A stretch of DNA of 64,000 bases, taken from JASSUD01 sp031963415. Lineage in GTDB: Bacteria > Pseudomonadota > Gammaproteobacteria > Burkholderiales > Burkholderiaceae. Shown here one piece after another: positions 1 through 9,009 of this stretch. The stretch covers positions 930,001 through 994,000 of the forward strand of contig JASSUI010000001.1 of NCBI GenBank assembly GCA_031963415.1. Direction: 5' to 3'. The first letter of the stretch is position 1. Each line of letters begins with the position of its first letter. A model generated the notes under the pieces. That model ran no database searches. It saw only the letters and a list, made by a program, of their open reading frames with translations, and had not been told where the DNA came from. The translations under genes and the position numbers were made by a program.

Positions 1-1409
1 TGGCTGTAGGTAAATTTGAGCAAGGTATCACGCATACCTGCCAGATTCTGCATTACGACGGCAAGAGTAAAGGAAGACAGGCGCGCGCTTACTTTAACTT
101 AGCGCGAGCGTTTGACGAGTCGGGGTATGGAGCATTGGCTAAGCTTTTCATTGATCAGGCTGCGCCCCTCCAACTCAAAGCCTATCATTCCACCACGGAA
201 GCCTTACACCTGAACATAGAGAAAAAACTGCTGCAACGCCATCAGCAAGCTACGTCGGCCCAAACCAATACTCGAACAGCCCACTGGAAAACACTAGAAG
301 AGCTGACAAGGTATTGTGAAACGGAATTGGTAGCCGGCAGTGCGCCGTCAAACATTTTATCCCGTGCACAGATTCAAGCTTTTGAAGACAAAGCCTACCA
401 CTGGTTGCGGCAGCATTATTCAAAAGCAGACCTCGAAGCCAAGCAAGCCAAGCTTGCTGAAGAGGAGACCGAGCTTGACGCATACGAAAAAGCCGAAGCG
501 GAAAAACTTGAGGTGCAGCGTAAGCAAGATGAACTTTGGTATCGTGAGTTGGCACAACGAATTAAATTGGACTTATCAGAAAACCCACGTGCATACCTTT
601 TTGCCGAACAATTCAAAGAAAGGCTAAGGAATGAAATTGTTCAGCAGCTGCGCCATGCATATGGCGAAGCGATGCCGATGAGTAAAGCCGATTTGGCAAC
701 GGGATTAATTCTGGCATTTTCAGGGTTATTTCCTCAAATCCAAGTAAATGCCACAGCAGAAGTCACAGCCACGATAGATCTAGCAACTATTGTGCAGGGG
801 GTAACGAAAACGCTCAGTGAACGGCAACGCAGTCAGCAAGAAGCAGGCGCCCAGCGCGTGGCAGGTGCTTTTGAAGAGCATAAGCAAAAGGCAAAAAGTC
901 TGCAAGTGGTTGAGCGTATCGAAGAGCAGATCGAGGAGATGGCCAACTATGCAGCGCGTTGCTGGCAGCCTGTTCTCTCAGCACAAGACTGGTCTCCTAC
1001 GGATATTCAGACGCTGGCCGAGTATGGCGCGTGCCGTCTGATGGAGTACCTAAAAACAGGAAAAGTTGATAAATTGTCTTATCAAGAACAGGTGGTATTT
1101 GCGCTGATGACAGGGGAAACCAATAAACGCCTAACTCAACCTAAAATGACAGAGTCGGGGCGCTCAAAGGGTAAATGGAGTGTCCAGGACTTTTTCACGA
1201 AGCCGGGTATCAAGGTAGAGAAAAAGAAAGAGGAGCGACAACTGTATCTGCTGCGCGGGAAGGCATACCCCAGTATTTACGGCTATCGCTTTGGCTCGCC
1301 AATTGAGGTACGTGATCTCCTCCGATACACCGGGCCATTTACAGATGAAGCTAAAGCACAACAAGAAGCAAAAAGTGCGCGAGAGCGGGGTCGTTGTACG
1401 GTGATGTAA
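1..1409 (+). CDS. Helical, TPR-like protein of unknown function (N-terminus cut by window edge)
   Basis: The reading frame is open from base 3 at the left edge, so the gene begins outside the window; 468 residues are visible. A TTG at 135 could be read as a start, but the frame continues upstream with a tetratricopeptide-like helix (ARAYFNLARAFDESG), so I treat 135 as internal. The middle is a strongly charged, probably coiled-coil stretch rich in Glu, Lys and Ala (around bases 420-540), and the C-terminal part is basic. I recognise no catalytic motif. It ends 50 bp before the giant NACHT-WD40 gene on the same strand, so the two may be co-transcribed and may work together, for example as a scaffold or partner. 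That link is inference only. Confidence 0.6.
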   Translation, partial: AVGKFEQGITHTCQILHYDGKSKGRQARAYFNLARAFDESGYGALAKLFIDQAAPLQLKAYHSTTEALHLNIEKKLLQRHQQATSAQTNTRTAHWKTLEELTRYCETELVAGSAPSNILSRAQIQAFEDKAYHWLRQHYSKADLEAKQAKLAEEETELDAYEKAEAEKLEVQRKQDELWYRELAQRIKLDLSENPRAYLFAEQFKERLRNEIVQQLRHAYGEAMPMSKADLATGLILAFSGLFPQIQVNATAEVTATIDLATIVQGVTKTLSERQRSQQEAGAQRVAGAFEEHKQKAKSLQVVERIEEQIEEMANYAARCWQPVLSAQDWSPTDIQTLAEYGACRLMEYLKTGKVDKLSYQEQVVFALMTGETNKRLTQPKMTESGRSKGKWSVQDFFTKPGIKVEKKKEERQLYLLRGKAYPSIYGYRFGSPIEVRDLLRYTGPFTDEAKAQQEAKSARERGRCTVM

Positions 1410-1459
1410 ATCTATGGGTTGTTGAGATATAAAAGATTTGCTTAAAACAGAGAAAAAAC

Positions 1460-4400
1460 GTGGGTAATATATTAAATCGACTCTGCGTTGGAACCAGTCA
1501 GCTCTCGCCCGTTCATACTGCCTCAGATCATCTCCAGCAGGCACGTCTACATCAGCAAAATGGCAATAGAGATGTTGCACGACAAGCATATGACACGGCC
1601 ATCCATTTAGCTGAAGCTGAGATGCGGCACGACGCTTTTAATCAAGCTAAAGAAGACGCGCTCCTTAACCTGTATCTGGAATACGCTATTTTTTTAAATA
1701 AATATGAGCAGAATACAGATAAGGTCAGAGCACTGTATAGCGCTGCAGTGCAAAAAGCTGAAGCGAAACAGGAACGTTATCCTGACGATCCTCAAGAAAA
1801 AGCAGCGCTGCTTAAAATATATAGGGATTGGTCGAATATTTTAGTGGCTTGTGGATTACAGAAAGAAGCATCGAATCTTTCACAAAGAATCCATGCGCTG
1901 AATCTGACGGCCGTGCCGGCCTCCACCCCTTGGCAGCAGCTGCCGATTGCAACACCTACCCTACCTACTCGGGAAAAAAGCGCATTAATAGATCGTCTAT
2001 TTGAAAAAGCGCTCTCGACACTTGCTTCCTTGAAAATACCGAATAAGCCGAGCTTATTTCTGGTGTATGCACACAATAACCCTGCTTGCGGAAAAGCCAG
2101 GGCGGAGGAGGCTAAATATTTCATCGAAAATCTCTCGAGCATTCGTGCCCCTTTGTATTCAGACCAAGCTCCGATGGGGCCGACGTATTTGAGTTTGCCA
2201 GAAGAGTTGAAAGCCGATGGCAAGCTTGAAGATATTTTAACTAACCAGCTTTGTTTGCTACCCGCTAAGCTAAGAGAGGACGTAGTCCTGGTTGATAAGG
2301 TAATCGTGTGTTGTTCTGAAGTGTTGGGAAATTATCTAGCCTGGCCGCACTATCCAGCCTTTTATCAGGCCCTTCATCAAGCCTATCGCGAAGACCTTGA
2401 GCAACGGAGCACGGTGGCTATTCGCAAGGTCGTGCGGCGATTTTCTAATGAGGAACTCTATCAGTCAGGTTTTCATCATGTGCTGACAGAAATGGCTTTT
2501 TTGCAAATCCGAGCCGAAGCGCGCCCCGATGAACACGGGATTATTCCGGTGTCGTTAACGCCGAATAGCTATCACGCATGTCTTGCTCACTTTATTCCAG
2601 CAACGACAGTTCGTATAGAGGATCTCAATCGCTTGGAGAAGCAAGAAGTGTATGCAAACCAAGGTCGGCACGGAGTGCTGTTTAAGCTGATCGAGCGGTT
2701 GTTAATTAGCAGCGATGAAGCAAAGACATTTTTGGACAAGTTTTGGTCGGGGTATAGCAAACTGATAGCACGCTTAAAGGCAATCCCTGATGCGTTGACC
2801 CCGCTAACATATGACCAACTCGTAGACGATATCTTCAACGATATCCGTACAGTACTGCTCAACCAGTTAGCACGCACTGTGCAAGAGAGCCAAGCCACAC
2901 AAAGACAAGCGCTACAAGCTAATGCCGAACCCCTCGCTATACTGGGTAAAAATGTCGAACAATTCAAACAAGCGTATCAAGAGAATTTACGAGGAACGGG
3001 TGAGCTTGATGTGTTATCGATGTATGTTCCTGTTCAGGGCATCAAAAACGGAGCGCAGGGTGAAGAGCCTGTTGATCTTGAGCAAGAGTTAGAGAGATTT
3101 TTTGCTTCAGAGGCGAGCGTATTTTTATTACAAGGGGTCGCAGGCTCTGGGAAGTCGACCTTTAATCGACATTTGGCTCTTGAAAAGCTCAAGGGGTATC
3201 GCCACCTTGCCCAAACTGCCAATGATCCCCCATTGGTCTTCTTTATTGAGCTCAGAAGCATTGAGAATCCGAATAAGCAAGTCATCGAACAATTCTTGCA
3301 AAGTAAAGGATTTACTGCAGAGCAAATAGAAGCGTTACGCACGCATACCCATCAGCGCTGTATTTTTATTTTTGATGGATACGATGAGATAAAAGAGCGC
3401 AATCGTAACTTTTATGAACTTAATGAATTGTGGCGATGGGAAAAAGCGAAGTTTGTGATCACGAGCCGTCCTGAATACCTGGATGCAAATTATCAACCCT
3501 ATTTCCGCCCTAAGACGGCCCCGCAAGCCTTTTGGGAAACGTGGATGTCGCCGTTTTCCTCAGAACAACGCTCTCGTTATATTGCGCATTATGTTGAAAA
3601 AACCAAACCGCTTTGGAATGTTGAACAATATGAGCGCGCTTTTAATCAATTAACTCCGTTAGGCAAAGAATTAGAGCGACCGGTAGTATTGCGCATGCTG
3701 TTACAGATTTTGCCTGAATTGGAGGTCAACCCTCAATATGCGAAAGGTTTAACGTTAGGTGCAGTTTACGAACAGTATTTTCAGCATTGGTGGGGAAATT
3801 GGCAGGCCCGTTTGGGGGCGATCCCCTTAACGGAGGATGAGGCAAAAGCCAAGCAAGAACTGGCTGAGCGTAAAGGCGGGTTCACTCCGCAAGGTTTTAC
3901 CTATATCCAAAATTGTGCGTTAGCGTTGACCAAGTCGGGGTTGACGATTGCACAGGATAACGAAAAATTCGAAAAGCAATACGCAGACGTATACAAAGCA
4001 TTTTTTGAGGAAGGACCTAAGGCACGGTTACTGCGCTTTAATGCGCCATTCCAAATCAAACAAAAACAATATTACGCATTCTCGCATAAGTCGATGCAGG
4101 AGTATTTAATGGCACGTGCCATCTGTGCGCCTGAATTTGAGGAAATCAACCCTCATCCAACTGATGAACTCAATCAACTTTCGTTAGCCAACGAGCCGGT
4201 TATTTTAGATTTCTTGGTTGAACAGGTTAAAGCGCAGCCGTCGTTTAAAGACTACCTTGTTGCTTGGCTAGAAATCTCCAAGCAGGCTGATGCGCCTGTG
4301 ACGGTGGGCGCAGCGAATGCGATGACGATCTTGGTGAGAGCGGGAATACAGTTTAATGGAGCAGATCTAAAAAATATTCGCATTCCTGGTGCGGATTTGA

Positions 4401-6976
4401 GCTTTGGAGTATTTGATTCTGCGCAGTTGCAAGGGGCGGATTTAAAGGAGGTCAATCTTCGCAGGATTTGGCTGCGCCAGGCAAATTTAAGCGGCGCGCA
4501 AATGGCAGGCGTGCGTTTTGGCGAATGGCCTTTTCTGCAAGAAGACAGTGGGGTGACAACCTGCGTGTATTTACCCGATGGAAAAACCTGCGCCGTAGTT
4601 CTTGCGAATGGTTCGATCAGTTTGTATGAGACGTCGAACTGGAAAAAAGTCCACACTTTAGGCGGATATACCGATGAGGTTCAAAGCGGGGTGTATTCGC
4701 CCAACGGCCAGCAGATCGCCTCCTGCGGTGATGATAAGACTGTGCGGCTGCGGGATGCGCAATCCGGTCAACTCAGCCACACCTTACGCGGACATACGTC
4801 TGAGGTTTATAGCGTGGTGTATTCGCCCAATGGCCAGCAGATCGCCTCTTGCAGTTGGGACGAGACCGTGCGGCTGTGGGACGCGCAATCCGGTCAACTC
4901 AGCCATACCTTAAGCGGACATACCATTTGGTTTAATAGCGTAGTATATTCGCCCAACAGCCAGCAGATCGCCTGCGGCAGTGATACCCATACCAGGCTAC
5001 TGTGGAGTGGGCAAATCGCTGACTTCAGCTACCCCTTACGCGGACCTACTTCTTCTGTTTGGAGCGTGGTGTATTCGCCCAACAGCCAGCAAATCGCCAC
5101 CTGCAGTCGGGACTACACCGTGCGGCTGTGGGACGCACAATCCGGTCAACTCAGCCACACCTTACGCGGGCATACCCGTTCTATTGATAGCGTAGTGTAT
5201 TCGCCCAACGGTCAGCAGATCGCCTCCGGCAGTGAGGACTCCACCGTACGGCTGTGGGACGCGCAATCCGGTCAACTCGGCTACACCTTACGCGGTCATA
5301 CCCATTGGGTTACTAGCGTGGTGTATTCACCCAACGGACAGCAGATCGCCTCCTGCAGCTCAGACAATACCGTGCGGCTGTGGGACGCGCAATCCGGTCA
5401 ACTCAGCCACACCTTACGCGGACATACTGATTCTGTTTGGGGCGTAGTGTATTCGCCCAACGGACAGCAGATCGCCTCCCGCAGTGGTGACAAGACCGTG
5501 CGACTGTGGGGCGCGCAATCCGGTCAACTCAGTCATACCCTAAGCGGACATACCTATGATGTTAATAGCGTGGTGTATTCGCCCAACGGCCAGCAAATCG
5601 CCTCCTGCAGTTGGGACAAGACCGTGCGGCTGTGGGACGCGCAATCCGCTCAACCCAGCCATACCTTAAGCGGGCATACCTATAATGTTAATAGCGTAGT
5701 GTATTCGCCCAACGGCCAACAGATCGCTTCCAGCAGCTCAGACCAGACCGTGCGGCTGTGGGACGCGCAATCCGGTCAACTCAGCCACACCTTACGCGGA
5801 CATACCGATTCTGTTTGGGGCGTAGTGTATTCGCCTAACGGCCAGCAGATCGCCTCTGGCAGCTCAGACGAGACCGTGCGGCTGTGGGACGCGCAATCCG
5901 GCCAACTTAGTCACACCTTACGTGGACATACCAATGATATTTTGAATGGTTTGAATGTGGTGTATTCGCCCGACGGACAGCAGATCGCCTCTGCCAGTAA
6001 TGACAATACCGTGCGGCTGTGGGACGCGCAATCTGGCCAACTTAGCCAGACCTTACGCGGACATACCGCTCATGTTTTGAGTGTGGTGTATTCGCCTGAC
6101 GGACAGCAGATCGCCACCGGCGGTTTTGACCATACCGTGCGGCTGTGGGACGCCCAAACCGGTCAACTCAGCCACACCTTACGCGGACATACCGAAATTG
6201 TTAGGCGCGTCGTGTATTCACCCAACAGCCAGCAGATCGCTTCCTGCAGTAATGGCAAGACCGTGCAACTGTGGAACGCCCAAACTGGTCAACTCAGCCA
6301 CACCTTACGCGGACATACCGATTCTGTTAGGAGCGTGGTGTATTCGCCCAACAGACAGCAGATCGCCTCCTGCAGTGCGGACAAGACCGTGCGGCTGTGG
6401 GACGCGCGATCTGCTCAACTCAGCCACATCTTGCACGGACATACCGATGAGGTTGAAAGCGTGGTGTATTCGCCCAACGGCCAGCAGATCGCCTCCTGCA
6501 GTAGGGACAATACCGTGCGGCTGTGGAATGTTACCTCGGGTGGATGTGATGCAGTGATTCAAGATTTTCGCAAGCCAGTCAATAGTCTTGTCTGGAAAGC
6601 GGCCCCTGACGGCAATTATTTGGTGACGGGTTGTAATGATAAGTCCGTTCGCCAGTGGCAGGTGATAAAAGAGGGAGAAGAATATAAGGTGGTTCTGTGC
6701 TGGAGTGCGACGCATGACGTTTTGACCCTGACAGGGGCCTCAATCGAGGGCGTGCAAGGGTTAAGTCCTCTCAATGAGCAGCTGTTAAAGCAGCGCGGGG
6801 CCGTGGGCGAACCAGAGGCCCCACGCTTAGCCCAAACAGGCAAGCAAGTGATGAATGTGGCCGCTGCGGTATCTCAATTCAAAGCCCCCTTACCCCGCAC
6901 AACGTTGGATACACTCTCTTCAGTCAATCCAAGCTCACCGGCCAAAAAGCAACCCTTACTTTCGAACCTAGCCTGA
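1460..6976 (+). CDS. STAND-type protein: TPR, TIR/SEFIR-like, NACHT, pentapeptide and WD40 domains
   Basis: An 1838-residue protein starting at GTG 1460. Order of parts: helical TPR-like region (about 20-150); a TIR/SEFIR-like region (about 195-400) with LFLVYAHNN as first strand, VDKVIVCCSE and IIPVSL; a NACHT NTPase with Walker A GVAGSGKS (about 559-566), Walker B FIFDGYDE (about 635) and FVITSRPEYL; a helical arm; short pentapeptide-like repeats (about 955-1030, ADLK/ANLS); then about 17 WD40 units (about 1028-1740), 15 of them almost identical. STAND NTPases oligomerise when the C-terminal sensor binds a ligand and so activate the N-terminal domain. Similar proteins act in bacterial antiphage defence and in fungal non-self recognition. 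Whether this one is a defence receptor or a host-directed effector cannot be decided here. The TIR assignment rests on strand patterns and I could not confirm a catalytic Glu. Confidence 0.85.
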   Translation: MGNILNRLCVGTSQLSPVHTASDHLQQARLHQQNGNRDVARQAYDTAIHLAEAEMRHDAFNQAKEDALLNLYLEYAIFLNKYEQNTDKVRALYSAAVQKAEAKQERYPDDPQEKAALLKIYRDWSNILVACGLQKEASNLSQRIHALNLTAVPASTPWQQLPIATPTLPTREKSALIDRLFEKALSTLASLKIPNKPSLFLVYAHNNPACGKARAEEAKYFIENLSSIRAPLYSDQAPMGPTYLSLPEELKADGKLEDILTNQLCLLPAKLREDVVLVDKVIVCCSEVLGNYLAWPHYPAFYQALHQAYREDLEQRSTVAIRKVVRRFSNEELYQSGFHHVLTEMAFLQIRAEARPDEHGIIPVSLTPNSYHACLAHFIPATTVRIEDLNRLEKQEVYANQGRHGVLFKLIERLLISSDEAKTFLDKFWSGYSKLIARLKAIPDALTPLTYDQLVDDIFNDIRTVLLNQLARTVQESQATQRQALQANAEPLAILGKNVEQFKQAYQENLRGTGELDVLSMYVPVQGIKNGAQGEEPVDLEQELERFFASEASVFLLQGVAGSGKSTFNRHLALEKLKGYRHLAQTANDPPLVFFIELRSIENPNKQVIEQFLQSKGFTAEQIEALRTHTHQRCIFIFDGYDEIKERNRNFYELNELWRWEKAKFVITSRPEYLDANYQPYFRPKTAPQAFWETWMSPFSSEQRSRYIAHYVEKTKPLWNVEQYERAFNQLTPLGKELERPVVLRMLLQILPELEVNPQYAKGLTLGAVYEQYFQHWWGNWQARLGAIPLTEDEAKAKQELAERKGGFTPQGFTYIQNCALALTKSGLTIAQDNEKFEKQYADVYKAFFEEGPKARLLRFNAPFQIKQKQYYAFSHKSMQEYLMARAICAPEFEEINPHPTDELNQLSLANEPVILDFLVEQVKAQPSFKDYLVAWLEISKQADAPVTVGAANAMTILVRAGIQFNGADLKNIRIPGADLSFGVFDSAQLQGADLKEVNLRRIWLRQANLSGAQMAGVRFGEWPFLQEDSGVTTCVYLPDGKTCAVVLANGSISLYETSNWKKVHTLGGYTDEVQSGVYSPNGQQIASCGDDKTVRLRDAQSGQLSHTLRGHTSEVYSVVYSPNGQQIASCSWDETVRLWDAQSGQLSHTLSGHTIWFNSVVYSPNSQQIACGSDTHTRLLWSGQIADFSYPLRGPTSSVWSVVYSPNSQQIATCSRDYTVRLWDAQSGQLSHTLRGHTRSIDSVVYSPNGQQIASGSEDSTVRLWDAQSGQLGYTLRGHTHWVTSVVYSPNGQQIASCSSDNTVRLWDAQSGQLSHTLRGHTDSVWGVVYSPNGQQIASRSGDKTVRLWGAQSGQLSHTLSGHTYDVNSVVYSPNGQQIASCSWDKTVRLWDAQSAQPSHTLSGHTYNVNSVVYSPNGQQIASSSSDQTVRLWDAQSGQLSHTLRGHTDSVWGVVYSPNGQQIASGSSDETVRLWDAQSGQLSHTLRGHTNDILNGLNVVYSPDGQQIASASNDNTVRLWDAQSGQLSQTLRGHTAHVLSVVYSPDGQQIATGGFDHTVRLWDAQTGQLSHTLRGHTEIVRRVVYSPNSQQIASCSNGKTVQLWNAQTGQLSHTLRGHTDSVRSVVYSPNRQQIASCSADKTVRLWDARSAQLSHILHGHTDEVESVVYSPNGQQIASCSRDNTVRLWNVTSGGCDAVIQDFRKPVNSLVWKAAPDGNYLVTGCNDKSVRQWQVIKEGEEYKVVLCWSATHDVLTLTGASIEGVQGLSPLNEQLLKQRGAVGEPEAPRLAQTGKQVMNVAAAVSQFKAPLPRTTLDTLSSVNPSSPAKKQPLLSNLA
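4680..6530 (+). repeat. Tandem 126-bp WD40-coding repeat array (15 near-identical units)
   Basis: The motif coding VVYSPNGQQIAS recurs every 126 bp (for example at 4691 and 4817), giving 42-residue WD40 units. Most of each unit (YSPNGQQIA, TVRLWDAQSGQLSHTLRGHT) is almost invariant even at nucleotide level. Changes cluster in two short windows per unit: the 4-5 residues after GHT and the 4-5 residues after IAS. Unit 3 (about 4940-5050) is degenerate and unit 11 carries a three-residue insertion. This pattern suggests recent expansion by unequal recombination with diversification of the exposed face of the propeller. Confidence 0.9.
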
Positions 6977-7132
6977 CAACAGCGTTTAGTTGTTTACAAC
7001 TTGGACAAAGGGACCCATCTTTTGTAAACCTCTGAATGAGAGTAGGCGTTCAAGATGGGGCGGCTGGACATACATGGTAAGCAATGGGATGTACACTCCC
7101 GTGCGACGCGAAGTTTCGTCAATGATTGTCTC

Positions 7133-7390
7133 GTGCGACCTGAAGTCGCTTGAATTTCTGTTTCACAGGAGAAACCTGACCTGATGAAACCAGTTGTTCC
7201 GTCAACTGTTCCCTACTTAGACATGCGTAGCCGGTAACAGCTGCGTGTGAAGCTCTGAGGACAACGTAACCGCTGAGAAATCAGTATGCCAAACCGCGAG
7301 GCCAGGCAGAATCTGCTAGCACTAAAGCGGAGAGGTGCCAGGGATGCACGAGTATGACCAACGAATGTGAATCTCTGCAAACTGAAGTTG
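7133..7390 (+). mobile_element. Possible 5' fragment of a group II intron RNA
   Basis: After the NACHT gene there is about 400 bp without coding signal. From 7133 the sequence begins GTGCGACC with an immediate CGAC/GTCG hairpin and continues with GC-rich structured sequence. It resembles the 5' end (GUGYGAC) and domain I of bacterial group II introns. No domain V or reverse-transcriptase ORF follows; the stretch runs to the IS3-type element at 7405, so if this is an intron it is a 5' remnant. Recognition is by eye only. An unrelated structured remnant is possible. Confidence 0.3.
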
Positions 7391-7510
7391 ACCCCGTTTT
7401 GATGTGCCCCCCGAAAGTTGGACGGGTAAGCTAGCTAAGAATGTAAAACATGGTCGTGCACCAATATTTGGACCATTCTAAAATGGAAAAAATTGGCTTT
7501 TAAGATGATG

Positions 7511-8305
7511 TTAAATAGCCGAGTCCGAGCACTGACGGGCGAATTCGGCAGGCGTTTTCCACTCCAAAGCGGAGTGGGGGCGTTCCTCGTTATAGTCCCG
7601 ACGCCAAGCCTCGATTTTGCCTTTAGCATCGTCTAAGGACAAGAACCAGTGTGCATTGAGGCATTCCTGCCGGAAACGACTATTAAAGAATTCGACTTTG
7701 GCATTGTCAGTGGGTGTTCCTGGCCGAGAGAAGTCCAATTCCACTCCATGCTCATAGGCCCATTTATCCATCAGCTTGGAAACAAATTCGCTGCCATTAT
7801 CGACCTTAATGGTTTTAGGTAACCCCCGTGTCATACGCAGTTGCTCTAAAACACGCACTACATCCTCTGCTTTCAAGCTTTGACCCACGTCAATGGCCAG
7901 ACATTCACTGGTGTAGTTGTCCACGACGGGTAAGGTTCGTAAGCGGCGACCATCAAACAGGGCATCGGCCACAAAGTCCATACTCCAAATTTCATTGATA
8001 TGAACCGCTTGCCGTTTAGGTTGCCTTAGGCGTCCTGCTTTATGACGCCTGGGGCGATAATGACGCAAAGACAGTCCACAGGCTCGATATAAGCGGTATA
8101 CCCTTTTATGATTATCTTTAAAGCCTTCTCGTCGCAGTAGCACATGGATACGTCGATAACCATAGTGAATACGTACGTTGGTGATTTCTTTGATACGCAT
8201 CACCAATGCCGTACTATCTTTTGCCTTAGACGCATAGTAATAGACTGAACGAGGCAATCTGACCGCCCCGCACGCTTGGCGGCGGCTCACCACGTAACGA
8301 TTCAC
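7511..8305 (-). CDS. IS3-family transposase OrfB (DDE integrase domain)
   Basis: The 264-residue listed form contains an N-terminal IS3 OrfB helix-turn-helix-like segment (HYGYRRIHVLLRREG), then a retroviral-integrase-type core with the acidic residues in IWSMDFVAD, IKVDNGSEF and NAKVEFFNSRFRQECLN (D, D, E). The frame stays open upstream of the nominal start and meets orfA in the -1 frame at an A-rich heptamer (forward strand CTTTTTT at 8346-8352, mRNA A AAA AAG). The active transposase is therefore probably an OrfAB fusion made by programmed -1 frameshifting, as is usual in this family. No inactivating stop is seen. Confidence 0.9.
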   Translation of the reverse strand: MNRYVVSRRQACGAVRLPRSVYYYASKAKDSTALVMRIKEITNVRIHYGYRRIHVLLRREGFKDNHKRVYRLYRACGLSLRHYRPRRHKAGRLRQPKRQAVHINEIWSMDFVADALFDGRRLRTLPVVDNYTSECLAIDVGQSLKAEDVVRVLEQLRMTRGLPKTIKVDNGSEFVSKLMDKWAYEHGVELDFSRPGTPTDNAKVEFFNSRFRQECLNAHWFLSLDDAKGKIEAWRRDYNEERPHSALEWKTPAEFARQCSDSAI

Positions 8306-8340
8306 CAGATGATCGACACAGGCTCTGAGACGAGAGGGCT

Positions 8341-8607
8341 TTAGAGCTTTTTTGATAGCACATCCTGTAACATCACTTTGTCTAAGGACAGCTCCGCTAC
8401 CAGTCGTTTGAGCTTATTATTTTCTTCCTCTAACTGCTTCAGTCGTCTTAACTCTGACGGCCCCAATCCACCGTATTTCTTACGCCATTGGTAAAATGTC
8501 GCCGGCGAGACCCCCATCTTTCGGCATACTTCTTCGACCGATATCCCGACCTCCGTCTGCTTTAACGCAAACGCTATTTGCTCTTCCGTATATTTCGATT
8601 TCTTCAC
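8341..8607 (-). CDS. IS3-family transposase OrfA (HTH protein)
   Basis: An 88-residue protein starting at GTG 8607, with AAGGAG 8 nt upstream. It carries the family's N-terminal helix-turn-helix (KYTEEQIAFALKQ to SPATFYQWRKKYGG) and a C-terminal leucine-zipper-like helix (LRRLKQLEEENNKLKRLVAEL) used for multimerisation. The last codons overlap the A AAA AAG slippery heptamer that links it to orfB. OrfA alone usually represses or modulates transposition, while the frameshifted OrfAB carries out the reaction. Confidence 0.9.
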   Translation of the reverse strand: MKKSKYTEEQIAFALKQTEVGISVEEVCRKMGVSPATFYQWRKKYGGLGPSELRRLKQLEEENNKLKRLVAELSLDKVMLQDVLSKKL

Positions 8608-8683
8608 GGCACAATCTCCTTTTCCTATTCAAAATTGTGCCAAATTTTTCTACTTTTAAATGTCCAGTTTTTGGGGGTAGGAC

Positions 8684-8933
8684 CAATGACATAAATTAGA
8701 GCTGATGTTATTTCTTGAGATAAAATTTCTTGGCTACCTAGCGCATAAACAGCCCAAGCCCTGACACTCCACTCTTCATCGTTCTGCAGCGCATAGATTA
8801 GGGCTGATATTACTTCTTGAGATTTCAGTGCTTGAGATATTAGATTACCCAGTGCACGAGCGGCGCTAGCCCTGCCAACTGACTTTTTATTATTTTTCAG
8901 GGCATAGATTAAGGCAAGGGTAGATAATATTTC
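8684..8933 (-). pseudogene. HEAT-repeat protein remnant
   Basis: Read on the minus strand this interval encodes HEAT/PBS-lyase-like repeats, for example ALIYALKNNKKSVGRASAAR and VISALIYALQNDEEWSVRAW. A TAG (complement of 8934-8936) closes the frame upstream, no start codon is seen, and the downstream end runs into the IS3 right end. The fragment is a truncated repeat-protein gene. It resembles in style the decayed HEAT gene near 30 kb. HEAT-repeat proteins usually mediate protein binding; the original function cannot be stated. Confidence 0.6.
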
Positions 8934-9009
8934 CTAATTACCTAGTGTTTGTTCAGGTCACTCCGAAAATTTCTGGACTATTCACCATTCTTCTAGTTTT
9001 TTAGCTTTA

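Larger units (their letters stand above)
7405..8679 (-). mobile_element. IS3-family insertion sequence (IS407/IS51-like), about 1275 bp
   Basis: The left end (7405-7423, TGCCCCCCGAAAGTTGGAC) and the inverted right end (8662-8679) form imperfect terminal repeats with the run of C and the (A)GTTGGAC / ACTGGAC core typical of IS407-type IS3 elements. Between them lie orfA and orfB on the minus strand. The four bases outside the left end (GATG) and outside the right end (GGAC) do not match, so no target duplication is visible. This suggests a rearrangement after insertion. The element separates possible intron debris on its left from a HEAT-repeat remnant on its right. Confidence 0.85.

Noticed and set aside
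135..1409. TTG 135 as the true start of the first gene
   Set aside because: The frame is open to the window edge and the upstream codons give protein-like, TPR-like sequence, so the gene most likely begins outside.
4680..6530. CRISPR array
   Set aside because: The repeats are 126 bp, contiguous and in frame within a coding region, without unique spacers.
4674..6557. Several plus-strand and minus-strand ORFs inside the WD40 array
   Set aside because: They are frame shadows of a regular repeat and only repeat the same low-complexity pattern; no separate start signals.
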